From assembly GCF_963678635.1 (NCBI RefSeq), contig NW_026971302.1:1-42719 (forward strand): DNA of 42,719 bases. The letters are read 5' to 3'. A model generated the notes under the pieces. It ran no database searches, was not told where the DNA came from, and worked only from the letters and a program-made list of their open reading frames with translations. This document shows, piece by piece, positions 33,155 through 42,643 of this stretch (positions within the stretch are counted from its first letter, which is position 1; each line of letters opens with the position of its first letter). The stretch is from Symsagittifera roscoffensis (Eukaryota; Xenacoelomorpha; Acoela; Convolutidae). Both the position numbers and the translations under genes were made by a program.

Positions 33155-34779
33155 ACCATCAAAAAATCTGCATGACGGAGTCGGGATATAACCAGATACT
33201 GGTTATAATAGATCACTTCACAAAGTTGGCGGAAGCGGTTTCGTGCCAGACAGCCTCAGCCGAGGAGACATGTGATCATTTGATAACGCATTGGATATCG
33301 CGGTATGGTTGTCCAATGACTTTCCAGTCGGACAACGGCAAAGCTTTTGTGGGGGACTTGACAAAAGAATTGATGAAGAGATCGCACAATGCTCAAGCAC
33401 ACTCGACGACCTATCATCCACAGACCAATGGGTTGGTAGAGAGACAGAACAGGACACTGGTCAACATGTTAAGGGTGTACTGCTCAAGATACATGACGGA
33501 CTGGGACAAATACCTGCCACAGGTAATAGGAGCCTACAACAGTACACAGCACTCAACGACGGGCATCAGTCCTTTCATGATGTTGACGGGCAGGGATAGG
33601 GCAATGCCTCTAACATTCTTCTACCCAGAATACGAGGGGAAGAGGACGTCGCCTCAGGCATATGTGAAGGAAGCGATCAAAAGACAACAAGAGCTAAACG
33701 AGCTATGCAGGAGGAACACAGCGCAAGCGCAAATGAGACAACGCAAGAAATTTGACGAAAAAATATTACAAGCAAAGATATATGAAGTGGGCCAGTACGT
33801 GTGGGTCTTCCAAAATGTCATACCGCCCAAGGGAACCAAGAAACTACTCAAGAAGTGGAGGGGACCATTCATGATAACGAAAGTACATCAACAAGGACGG
33901 TTCTACCGCTTGAGTACTGGGCGAGCAGCACATTACGAAAATCTGAAGCCTCACGTCCCGTCCCCGGAAGACTGGTGCCTACCGAAAGACATGGAGGGTC
34001 TCGAGTACCTGGTGGTAGAGCCAGCGTGTGAAGTGAATGAAAAGGGCACCAGAGAGAAAAATGATGGTAATGAAAACTTGAGCTTGGACGACAATGAAAA
34101 GATAGAGGTGGAGTCTGAAGCAGGATCGTTTGCAGAAGAAGACTGGAACGACCCGGAGCAAGATGAGGTGCCGAGGTGGATGGAGCCGGGAACCAGAACT
34201 GGCAATCGTAAACGGACGGGTATGAGGTACAACAGATACGGGGATGACTTCTTGATTGACAAGATACAGCCAGACAAATTGGGCGAGGAATTACTGAGTG
34301 CAGGCGAACTGGAAGCCGAAGAGGAAAGGCAGGTCATTGATGATGGTGGACACTATCCGCAGGAAGATTACTCGGCACCAGAAGTGGAGACGGACCTCGA
34401 ACAGAGCGAGATAGAGAGGAGGGAGAACACGAACTCGAGGATACTAGAGTGGATACGCGACGTCAAAGACGAAGGCCATGGAGGACAGAGTATACAGCAA
34501 GTCGACGTGTCAGCGGAAAAACACATGAAGTCAGAAGACCCTCTATTCGGCTGGACGGCGACAGACAGGCCGCTGGACATTCCTCCGGACAATTCAGACC
34601 CAACAACATCGACGGGGACGTCGATAAATATTTTTGTCCGGGGGAGTGGGGGTAGGACTTACCCACACCGAAAATTTGATGATAAAGAAGCTCAAGGAAG
34701 TGAGAGAAACGAGCGAATTGGAGCTGGAAGAGGAAGAGCCAGAGCCTACCATAGGTCGGAATTTCAAAACGAAATTTGA
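33013..34779 (+). pseudogene. int: Integrase core and C-terminal region of element 2
   Basis: True homology starts at about 33130; the earlier part of this frame is a shadow of the zinc-binding domain. The catalytic triad is D48 (VVQIDHQ), D107 (QSDNGK) and E143 (LVERQNR) counting from 33013, a D,D(35)E core with the usual HSTTYHPQTNG. Next comes a C-terminal region with VGQYVWVFQN, KKLLKKWRGPFMI and AAHYENLKPH, typical of Ty3 integrases. After about residue 310 it becomes a long acidic, disordered tail of some 200 residues. The register changes at about 34628-34660, in T5 and G5 runs, into the macrodomain frame, so the macrodomain may have been fused to the pol C-terminus. Confidence 0.88.
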
Positions 34780-35251
34780 AACACCCAATGAGTACTCGGA
34801 AAACATCATGATAACAGATAGTGACTTCATCCTGTCAAACAGAACGAGCGCGATCTGCATCACGGCAGACATGAGTTTCAAATCAAGACTGGAAGCTGAC
34901 TTCAAGAGAGAATACCAGAACGTAGAGTTTCTGTTCAGACAGAGATCAGGACTGCGAGGGATGGCAGCGCTCCCACCATCAGTAGCACAAGTTCCGGGGA
35001 AATACCTGTGCTTCCTAGTGACGAGGGTCAATGACAGGAACACAATTGATCCCGAACACGTAATTTTGGCACTAACAAGACTACGAGACTTCATGATTGA
35101 AAGAGGGATAACAGAGGTCTCAATGCCGGTGTATGACCCAAACAGGGGTAAACTGAGCCCAAGGGAATTGTACGCTATCCTACATGTAGTCTTTGCAGAA
35201 ACTGAGTTAATGGTGTATCTTCATAAGAAGTACTACTTGAGCATCGCCTGA
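34628..35251 (+). CDS. Macrodomain-like protein (TARG1-type fold), possibly fused to the pol C-terminus
   Basis: The frame is open from 34628, with first ATG at 34679. After an acidic, helical N-terminus the sequence follows the macrodomain pattern. SAICITADMSFKSRLEADFK matches the strand and helix that hold the ADP-ribose loop. YLCFLVTRVNDRNTID, then a helix (LALTRLRDFMIERGITEVSMP), matches the conserved strand-helix-strand of TARG1/OARD1-like macrodomains. RELYAILHVVF and LMVYLHKKYY match the last helix and strand. Macrodomains bind ADP-ribose or hydrolyse protein ADP-ribosylation. Two loops are degenerate: the glycine-rich GxG loop reads FKSRLE, and the GCGLD-type catalytic loop reads YDPNRGKL, so binding may persist without catalysis. 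It lies directly after integrase. The fold call is by eye. Confidence 0.7.
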   Translation: MFLSGGVGVGLTHTENLMIKKLKEVRETSELELEEEEPEPTIGRNFKTKFETPNEYSENIMITDSDFILSNRTSAICITADMSFKSRLEADFKREYQNVEFLFRQRSGLRGMAALPPSVAQVPGKYLCFLVTRVNDRNTIDPEHVILALTRLRDFMIERGITEVSMPVYDPNRGKLSPRELYAILHVVFAETELMVYLHKKYYLSIA

Positions 35252-35607
35252 GTCGGGTACACGGGGTTATCGAGTCGGGTGTGAGGGAGGAGTCTTGAGC
35301 TAGGTACTGGGGTACAAAACAGGTAAGGGATCTTAGGGGTGATTGGCATGACAATTATTATTTTAAATGATTGATGGTGCTAAAACATAAAATGTATCTG
35401 CAAGTTTTTAGAAAATTTCAATTGAACTATTTTAGTAGGGCGAAAAGGAGAGGGTTTTTAATCATAAAAGTAATGGGGTTTTCTGGTTAGGAACACATCT
35501 TGTAGGTCTAAAAAATCGGGTGTTATTTTCAGATTGATTTGTTGAACTCACATTGACTACTCATCTATATTCAATTAAAGGAAGAAAACGATATCTCAAA
35601 AAGGTAA
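35252..35607 (+). other. Spacer between macrodomain and SGNH genes
   Basis: About 350 non-coding bases. The first 80 are G-rich with a repeated GAGTCGGGT (35250 and 35272). The rest is T- and A-rich, unlike the purine-rich coding strand. TTATTTTCAG ends at 35532 and fits a strong 3' splice-site consensus. The downstream genes lack a clear start, so a spliced message is plausible. No internal gene is seen. Confidence 0.45.
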
Positions 35608-35660
35608 AACTCAAGTTGCTCAGGTAAAACTCAAGTTGCTCAGGTAAAACTCAAGTTGCT
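35601..35660 (+). repeat. Three tandem copies of a 20 bp unit
   Basis: CAGGTAAAACTCAAGTTGCT repeats three times (the first copy starts AA instead of CA). Each unit carries AGGTAAAA, which fits a 5' splice-donor consensus, and ACTCAAG, an abundant hexamer in element 2. The third copy merges into the open frame of the SGNH gene, so a start, splice or regulatory function is possible. Confidence 0.8.
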
Positions 35661-37098
35661 AATACTCAAGGACTCAATTGAAATCACAGAAACGGCAGAT
35701 CGATTCTGGAAGTCCATGCCATCGGCTCTGAAAAAGCCCACACTTGACGAATTGTACAGGCGGCTGAGGGACCTGGAATATACTCAAGTGGACGAGAGAA
35801 TGGCAGTGATGCTGAATGCCATCCTCCAATTGGAGGAACAGGGCGAGTGTCGGGAGTCTGCGACGGAAGCGGTTTTGATGGTAGGCTACACCACTGATGG
35901 AGTGTCCAACCAAGAACAAACCAGATGGCTGTCTTGGAACGTGGATGGGGCGATAAGGGGGTTCGATTTGGCGAGGAACCCTGGCCTGAACAACAATACG
36001 GAGTATGGCGCGGGGGAATTCCCACTGCCGGTCAGACCATCAGTCAGGTCCACGAGCCAGAGTACAAGCAAACTACCATCGATGACACGGGCACAGCAGA
36101 CGGGGGAAGCTTATCCGGACGTCAGTGCCATGAAGAGAGAACTCGAGAGGACCCAGCGGGAAAGGAACAAGGCGAACCTCGACCGGGATCAAGCGGTGCT
36201 TGAGAGGGATCAAGCGCGGAGAGAACTAGACATAATGAGAGCTGAACAGCTACAGGCAGAAAGGGTGCGGGAGAATGCCGCGAATTGTGAGCAGCTGAAG
36301 CAGGATCTCGAGAGAGATCAGGCAAAACTTGAGAGGATCCAGCGACAACAACGCGAGCTCGACATGCAGAAAGGGGCTAGGCCCAAAGAACGGGTAGTGA
36401 ATGTCTCAAGGCCAGAGTCACGCATGGAAGTAGATGAAGCTCCTAGGTCGAAGGGACGATTCAACCTCGATCGTGCGGCTCAGGAACATATGCACGAGGG
36501 GCTGGAGATATGGATACCGCCCGAATCAGCGTCCTCCCTGCGTGGTTTGGAGACTCAAGTAATACGACCATTAATGGACGTCGCGCTGCCTGGATATACA
36601 CCGAATTCGACCCCGGGTAGTAGTCAGGTGAGTGGTAGCTCGTCACGATTGAAAGAATTGCACGAGCGGCTACAGCTGAGGAGTCGCGAGAGTCCGGCAA
36701 GAGCGGATTTACCCTCGACGTGGGGGGAGCAACCTGTCAGGAGTGTGGTGATCTCGAGCTACAAGAAGAATACGGAAGGGAGATATCGCAAGCACAATCG
36801 GATAGACTGGAACGCGGCGCAGAGGGAGAGGAGAGATTGCTTCCACGACGCGACTTGGGTGGAGTACTTCACGCATCCGCGAGTGCCTGAAGGCGTGGTT
36901 CACTTGATCATTGGGGACAGCTTGCTGCGGGTGCTGACCCGGATCCAGTCCCATTGGCAAACGGGAATCTTGAGCTTCGCCGGAGCCGCAACGCCGCAGA
37001 TGTTAGCGACACTTGAGATGTTAGGGATGGTGAGTGCATACACGGTCACCCTGATGGTCGGGACGAATGACGTGTCCAGGGGGAAGCAAGGAAGGTGA
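35656..37098 (+). pseudogene. Coiled-coil protein with N-terminal half of an SGNH/GDSL hydrolase
   Basis: The frame is open from 35608; the first ATG is at 35716 (PSALKKPTLDELYRRL), so a spliced or non-ATG start is possible. Counting from 35656, residues about 20-60 form a helical domain, 160-245 a long coiled coil (RELERTQRERNKANLDRDQA), and 390-480 the start of an SGNH hydrolase. Block I is VHLIIGDSLLR with Ser422, block II is SFAGAATPQM, and block III is VGTNDVS with Asn471. TGA at 37096-37098 ends this frame and the rest of the domain continues one register over, so a frameshift lies at about 37080-37095. SGNH enzymes hydrolyse esters or acyl groups; the substrate is unknown. Such domains are known in CR1 ORFs and some rotifer LTR elements. 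Confidence 0.82.
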
Positions 37099-38132
37099 CA
37101 AGGCTGCACGAAAAGATGAGCTGCATTCTCGAGGAAATACGGATCCAAATGGATCCTGCCATTCTCACGGTATTTACTGTTCCCTACAACATGGGAGCGG
37201 ATCAACATGCAGTGGAGATGAACACAAAAGTGCGAAGCCTGAACGAAACAATCAGGAAGATACATCAAAGGAGTGTTCTTCCCCTTAGGCTACTGGACGT
37301 GGCTGAGCAAATGGAGCTATCCTCTTTCCCTGACGATGCATCTGCGGATGGCATTCACTTTGATAGGCTCAGAGGGGTGGAGTGGTTGAACAACGTCTTC
37401 CAAAGACACATATGTGCGCTAGAGGCAGAATTGCTGGAGACAGCACAGGTCACGTTCGGACCACCTCCAAACCCACCCTTCTTCAACTCGAGGTCTTTGT
37501 CCAGTCGCTTAGGCGAGAGAGCCGATTCTAGAGACAGTTCGAGGAACAACCGGACCAAGTTACCGAGCACCACGCCCATGGAAGCTGATGAAGCGACATC
37601 AGCAACTCCTCAGGGGTCGATAATATCCTCAGTGGTGGTTGCGGAGAAGAAGAGGTCAGAGAAGCCACTGGAGACCAGCAGGTCGAAATATGAGGAGAAG
37701 GTCAAGGAACTGGATCTGGAGGATCTGGAATGTAGGCAGGAGCTAGCGAGAACTTTGGGTCTTGAACAGGTATCACACGAAGACTTGGGGAGACACCAGT
37801 GCGTGGACTGGTTGAAGGCTCATGAAACACATTTCTTGAGAGCGAAGTTGATGGAGACGGCGGATCTGACTGGAATTCCCACAAAGTCGGTGATGGGACC
37901 GATTAATTACAGACCTCTCAAGTCATTGGGGAGCCCGGGACTGGTGGTGGAGCCTCCCAAACATCGAACCAGCATTGCCAGAATTAGAGTAGCCACTCCA
38001 GCACAGTTGAGAGTGGTAGACAAACTGATGGACCCGAGAGAAATGGAGTTACCAGACGCCGCATATGAAGGCACAAGATTAGCCAATGACCCCCGATACG
38101 GGAAACCCAGACGCAGCTGGCCAAAACCTTAG
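37095..38132 (+). pseudogene. C-terminal half of the SGNH hydrolase with a duplicated tail
   Basis: No ATG start; it continues the hydrolase after the frameshift. ILTVFTVPYN is a buried strand. ADGIHFDRLRG supplies the block V Asp85 and His88 (counting from 37095), completing a Ser-Asn-Asp-His set across the two frames. The domain closes with a helix ending ALEAELLETAQVTFG. After a disordered stretch (about 37480-37680), a second copy of that closing region appears at 37770-37870 (DLGRHQCVDWL, then FLRAKLMETADLTG), so part of the domain was duplicated. The frame ends with TAG at 38130-38132. The protein continues in another register from about 38117 (AKTLAVYDRADP), another frameshift in the CCAAAACC stretch. 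Confidence 0.78.
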
Positions 38133-38488
38133 CAGTTTACGACAGGGCAGACCCAGCTGCAGCAAGGGTGGTTATCGTAGCAGGATCAGATTTTGAAGGA
38201 ACGTCTCCCAAGTTGTTTTGGCCAGAAACCCTGATATATGCCTTGCCGGGAGCGGAGCTAAACCAGATGTTGACCCTGGTGGTGGCAATGAAGTCAGAAA
38301 TGCCCTGCGAACCTGAGTTACTACTGTTTGCAGGGATGAACGATCATCTGCATGCAACGGGATTTCTTGAGCAGCTCAAGGGTGGTGAGCCTACGCCAAA
38401 GAGGATCTGGGAGGCCATCCAGACTTTATTCGCGGCTATAAATGAAGTACAAGAGAATGTTGCCTCAATATTCGGCTCCAAGACATAA
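38117..38488 (+). pseudogene. Degenerate second SGNH-like domain, first part
   Basis: This register has no ATG and follows the preceding frame. It echoes the first hydrolase block by block. VVIVAGSDF stands where the first has VHLIIGDSL, ALPGAELNQML where it has SFAGAATPQML, and LLLFAGMNDHL where it has VTLMVGTNDVS. Thus GDS has become GSD, and the block III Asn-Asp is kept. The nucleophile Ser is shifted, so activity is doubtful. TAA at 38486-38488 interrupts within the domain, but the same frame continues into the giant ORF. Domain duplication followed by loss of one active site would suit a structural or binding role; that is inference. Confidence 0.65.
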
Positions 38489-41400
38489 GTGGCGTTCACA
38501 ACGTCCCCCGGGTACTCGAGCATGCCGCTTGCTCTGCAATTTGTGTACGCGATCTTGATCTTGATCGCAGAGGGGAATGGGTGGCGTGTCCTGATGGCAG
38601 CTCCCAACCGAGAATTGGAACCGACGAACTTGAGACTGCGCAGATCAGAACTCGCAGCGGCATGGGCGGATGTCTCCCATGCGTTGAGAGGCTTTTACGA
38701 GTTGGCCGACATCCTCATCGTATTAGACGAGGTCCTCTTGTTGGAGATATCTAACTTCGCCAGGCAACTCAAGCTCAGCCCGATTATAAGGGACGATCAT
38801 CCAGTGGCGGCTCACCTGACGGCCAGTCTGTGGTTTCGGGACATGGAGTTGACCATCACGAACTCAACCAGCAGATCTAGAGGGCCGAACAACGAAAGGA
38901 AGAACGTGGCCGCATCGGAGAAGCAACTAGAGTCGATGGTGCATCGGTTGGCACAAGAGGGAGGCAAGTGGCCCTTCTTAACACCAAGACTGGAAAACGC
39001 CACGGGGAAAACAAGAGAAGATGCGCCGCTTCTGCTGAAGCAGATCTGGGATTTTCTTGAGGAGCAACTGGGAATAGCTGAGAAGAGGGAGATGACGGTT
39101 GGCAGGTTCGTCACAACAGCCAATGAGGTCACGATTGGAGGGTTCTGGAGGGAGCACGCGAGGGATGAGCTAAGGACGAGGAGGGATAATGAGATTCTCG
39201 AGTTCTTGAGTCCTTGTTGGGGAAAAGAGTTCCTGACCGGAGTGTACAGTGCGAAGGAGTCTATCTTCAAAGCGTTCATACAGGAGGTATTGAATATGCC
39301 TATCAGTCTGTTGCTGGCACTGTACCTGGTTTATCCGAGGTACTTGTTTAATATGGGCCCAGCATACATGTTCAGTCGTGGCGTGGATACCCTCAGGATA
39401 GACGGGTACTTGACGTTAGTGCTTCTGACCCACGGTGAACTGGCGTCATTTCACCGATTGATGAGGAACGGGGAGCCCCTGTCGATGGGAAGAACACACT
39501 CGAGTATTGAGACCTACTCGTACAAGTGTGCGGCCGGGCTAAAGACGCTGCTAGTGCAGTACCTACTGATGCAAAACAGGCACCTGACTGGTGAAGAAAA
39601 GAGCCCGAAGACAAGAGAGGAATGGAGAAGAGGGAATGGAGGCATGCCGCTATTGACGGACCTATGCCTGGCCATGAGATCGGACCCCATGGGGATGATC
39701 CGGGGGCTAGGGGAGGTCGTGGCCTGTATCTATGGACCGGCCGTCACGTTCGCGTTTCCAGATCCTCTGATGACAGCTTATCGATACTCTGTGACCCACA
39801 TGAGCCTCATAAGCGTATTAGATGGAACGACACTTAACTGGTGTCAGCAAGAGGTGCTAAGGGCACAAATGAGCAACACGGTGCTCTTTGGAAAGGTGAA
39901 GGATCCAGAGTTGGTAGTGTACAGTTTCCGAGGACAACTGCAATGCCGGATGGGAGGCAAGCGCGAGGGCCTCATCGAAACTTACCCCAAGTTCTGGAAC
40001 TTGAATCCCTTGACAGCCAATGGGCGAGAAATCTTGAGAATTCCTGCATGGACGAAAAGCTTCGAGCTAGTGAAAAAGGAGTTAGAGGCGATATTGGAGA
40101 AAGAAGTCCTGCCAGCGAGTATTCCTGAGTTCCCCATAGTGAGGAGAATGACCCTGGGGATGAACAGTTCCCTGGTTGTCCCGTCCCTTTACGCGAGAAC
40201 CACAACCGAAGAACAGCAGAAGGAGTTCACCGACGGCTGGGATACGCTCTTCATCGGCTACACTGCAGCGATTTGTTTTCATACCAGCGATGCGAAGATA
40301 AGTCCATGGACCACTCAAGCGAAGAAAATGAGAGGGTCATTGCCCCCGAATTTCGAGGCGCGAGATGCCTTGAGAATACTTGAGCGAGCAGGTCTGGAGA
40401 ATAAGTTGCCGATATGGGACGATGGCAGGATAATAGTGAATGAAGAGCATATCGCGCTGAGAGACGACGAGATACTGCTTGCCACAAGGAGATACCGGGC
40501 ACCTCACGGACTAGAGCAGGTGAAAAAGAGACAGGAAGGGAAGGAGCTGGATGCAGCAGGTCCATTGTACGTGGCACTGACAGAGCACAAGGGGACAAAT
40601 CCAACGACACCATCACCCCTATCGGTGGACACCCCTGGGGATAAAAGGAGTGGCACCGTGGAAGATCGATTCAGGATGATTCTTGAGAGAAGAGAAGCAG
40701 AGTCGGGAGACGAGAGCATGGATGAAACTCTCAGTGAGGCAAGAGAGGATATGGAGGTGGGAAACACACCGGAGCAGAAGCCAGCGGAGGAGGAGTTCAC
40801 TGCGCAGGAACTGTTGAAGGATCTGAGTGAAGAAAACAGGGCAGATACCCCCACGCCACCTCTGACCTCATCCCCCCGCAAGGACCCAGAGTTGTCATTG
40901 ACGAGCGAGAATCCCAACATGGGAATAATCTTCTTGAGTGCGGAGAGAAGGGAGAAGAATACCTTCGAGGGAAACAAAGACGCCTTCCTGGGCACTCTGG
41001 ACAAAGATGCTTGGCAAGAATTCTTGAGCGATTTCAATCGAGAAGTGGATGAAGACACCACATTGGACAATTTTAAAGAGGAACTGTGGGACACGGTGGT
41101 GAAGTTTGGTGAACCTGTCCTGATGGGGACGGGTTTAGAGGAGAAAGCTAGAGGGGAGCTGCTGAGCAAGATGGTCGAGTTGAGGAAAACATCAAGAAAG
41201 ACCAGAGAAGACAAATGTAAAGACAGCTCTACTCCGAAACAGAAAACTGACAATAAAATAATTAAATATACAAGGGGGGATAAGGTAGGAACTAGTAATA
41301 TGATTAAAAGTACTAATATCCTTAAGGCTAGAGCAGGGGGGAGGCAAGAGTTGGCTGGAGAGAAGGAAGTTGAATCAGTGATGATAACGACGACGCCCCC

Positions 41401-42643
41401 GAATGAAGACGTGAGGTCTCGCAAGAGGAAGAGAGACGTGGAGGGATTGGGCAGTCCTTCAGCTGACGCGGTCTCGGAAAAGGACTTAAGAGAGACGGCC
41501 CCCATGGTTCTGGCGCGATGGAAGACGGCAGCCTACAAGAGTAGCTATGAACCGAGGAAACTGCTCGACATAGAAAAAGAAATGGAAAACCCCACTAGCT
41601 CAGTGACGGAGGAAGATTTCAAACCTCAGAGAATAAAAATGAAGCGAGGTTCGACGAGCGGGCAGACCTGGGAGTTAGACGTCAGCAAAGAATGGGTCTC
41701 AAGTGAACATCAGGCTATTGGGAAACAAGTGACCAGCGATCCTCTTGAGAAGAATAAAACCAGAAATACATCCCGACCGTGGTGGATGGCCCTTGAAACA
41801 TTGAAGGAAATGGAAAACTGCTTGAAGAAATTGGACAGTGGAGTAGCCCACAAACGACACAGTTGGGCCACCCAGCAGAAAGCTGAGGTTAACAAGATAG
41901 AATTGGCGAACCAGCTGAAGAGGTCCTGGCAGAACTTATTGAAGGATCATTTTGAAGAGGCTATGAGGACACCCTCATCGGCACCGCCGCTGATGGCGAA
42001 TCCCTTCATCAGGACTGCAGGGCAACTGATGTTCGCGTGGAGCCTGTTGGGGATAGAGTTGGAGACACTGACTTCGTACGATAAGTTGAAGCTGGGAGGC
42101 AAAAATCTACAGATATATCGAATGCTGATGCAGCACGTCGCCAGGGACAACTCAGGCTTGAGTCTAACAAGAAGGAAAGATGCAACCTGTTTCTTGAGAT
42201 GGATGATGTCGATGATGACTGACAGTACCATCCTAGCATGTCATCAGAGAGCAGTTGGAAGCAAGACGCTGGAAAGGAGAGTCTCCACAGTCATCTTGAA
42301 TGTATACCAGAGTACTGGAATAGAGAAGGAGGATGGTTCTAGGCAATCTCTGGAGAGCCATAGGAAGTTAGATGAGATACGAAGGTTCTACAACAAGAAG
42401 TTCGAGGAGAAACACGACGTTCACCGCAACCTGGCTTCGTCAGGGGAGTACTTAAAACTCAACAAAAAGGGAGAGTACCAGTATGTTTCTGGAGTGATGG
42501 GAATGGCGTGCAATCCCTTCTTGGACTTGGAAGCCGGAGGTGCCCACAGAAACTATGAGGTGGCGGAGCTGCTGAAGTTCTGGACAGAGAAGATAATGGA
42601 GATAAACACTGAAGAGAGAGAGAGAGACCTAGCCTGGGTCTGA
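38489..42643 (+). CDS. Giant unrecognised protein, about 1384 residues, following the second SGNH-like domain
   Basis: The frame is uninterrupted from the TAA at 38486-38488 to TGA at 42641-42643 and starts with GTG, so it is really the continuation of the preceding segment. Residues about 10-115 finish the degenerate SGNH-like domain (FVYAILILIAEGNGWRVLMA, then ILIVLDEVLLLEI). Residues about 115-690 look globular and mostly helical (NMPISLLLALYLVYPRYLF, GLGEVVACIYGPAV), with no membrane segment I would call with confidence. Residues about 700-1100 are charged and disordered, with a basic RSRKRKRDVEG near 970. Residues about 1100-1384 form a second helical region (KELRQ-type helices, FYNKKFEEKHD). 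There is no signal peptide, so this is not an obvious env. 1384 intact codons in a decayed element suggest recent origin. Function unknown. Confidence 0.7.
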   Translation: MAFTTSPGYSSMPLALQFVYAILILIAEGNGWRVLMAAPNRELEPTNLRLRRSELAAAWADVSHALRGFYELADILIVLDEVLLLEISNFARQLKLSPIIRDDHPVAAHLTASLWFRDMELTITNSTSRSRGPNNERKNVAASEKQLESMVHRLAQEGGKWPFLTPRLENATGKTREDAPLLLKQIWDFLEEQLGIAEKREMTVGRFVTTANEVTIGGFWREHARDELRTRRDNEILEFLSPCWGKEFLTGVYSAKESIFKAFIQEVLNMPISLLLALYLVYPRYLFNMGPAYMFSRGVDTLRIDGYLTLVLLTHGELASFHRLMRNGEPLSMGRTHSSIETYSYKCAAGLKTLLVQYLLMQNRHLTGEEKSPKTREEWRRGNGGMPLLTDLCLAMRSDPMGMIRGLGEVVACIYGPAVTFAFPDPLMTAYRYSVTHMSLISVLDGTTLNWCQQEVLRAQMSNTVLFGKVKDPELVVYSFRGQLQCRMGGKREGLIETYPKFWNLNPLTANGREILRIPAWTKSFELVKKELEAILEKEVLPASIPEFPIVRRMTLGMNSSLVVPSLYARTTTEEQQKEFTDGWDTLFIGYTAAICFHTSDAKISPWTTQAKKMRGSLPPNFEARDALRILERAGLENKLPIWDDGRIIVNEEHIALRDDEILLATRRYRAPHGLEQVKKRQEGKELDAAGPLYVALTEHKGTNPTTPSPLSVDTPGDKRSGTVEDRFRMILERREAESGDESMDETLSEAREDMEVGNTPEQKPAEEEFTAQELLKDLSEENRADTPTPPLTSSPRKDPELSLTSENPNMGIIFLSAERREKNTFEGNKDAFLGTLDKDAWQEFLSDFNREVDEDTTLDNFKEELWDTVVKFGEPVLMGTGLEEKARGELLSKMVELRKTSRKTREDKCKDSSTPKQKTDNKIIKYTRGDKVGTSNMIKSTNILKARAGGRQELAGEKEVESVMITTTPPNEDVRSRKRKRDVEGLGSPSADAVSEKDLRETAPMVLARWKTAAYKSSYEPRKLLDIEKEMENPTSSVTEEDFKPQRIKMKRGSTSGQTWELDVSKEWVSSEHQAIGKQVTSDPLEKNKTRNTSRPWWMALETLKEMENCLKKLDSGVAHKRHSWATQQKAEVNKIELANQLKRSWQNLLKDHFEEAMRTPSSAPPLMANPFIRTAGQLMFAWSLLGIELETLTSYDKLKLGGKNLQIYRMLMQHVARDNSGLSLTRRKDATCFLRWMMSMMTDSTILACHQRAVGSKTLERRVSTVILNVYQSTGIEKEDGSRQSLESHRKLDEIRRFYNKKFEEKHDVHRNLASSGEYLKLNKKGEYQYVSGVMGMACNPFLDLEAGGAHRNYEVAELLKFWTEKIMEINTEERERDLAWV

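Noticed and set aside
35601-35660. CRISPR-like array
   Set aside because: The three 20 bp units are directly adjacent with no spacers, inside a eukaryotic retroelement.
26482-38488. Stop-codon reassignment as explanation for in-frame stops
   Set aside because: TGA, TAG and TAA all occur once in frame and each also ends true frames, so no single reassigned codon explains them.
40504-41505. Minus-strand ORF of 333 codons
   Set aside because: It is a serine- and leucine-rich shadow of the purine-rich + strand ORF. The + frame is far longer and contiguous with related domains.
38489-42643. Idea that the giant ORF of element 2 is an envelope gene
   Set aside because: It has no signal peptide or convincing membrane anchor, and it continues in frame from an SGNH-like domain.
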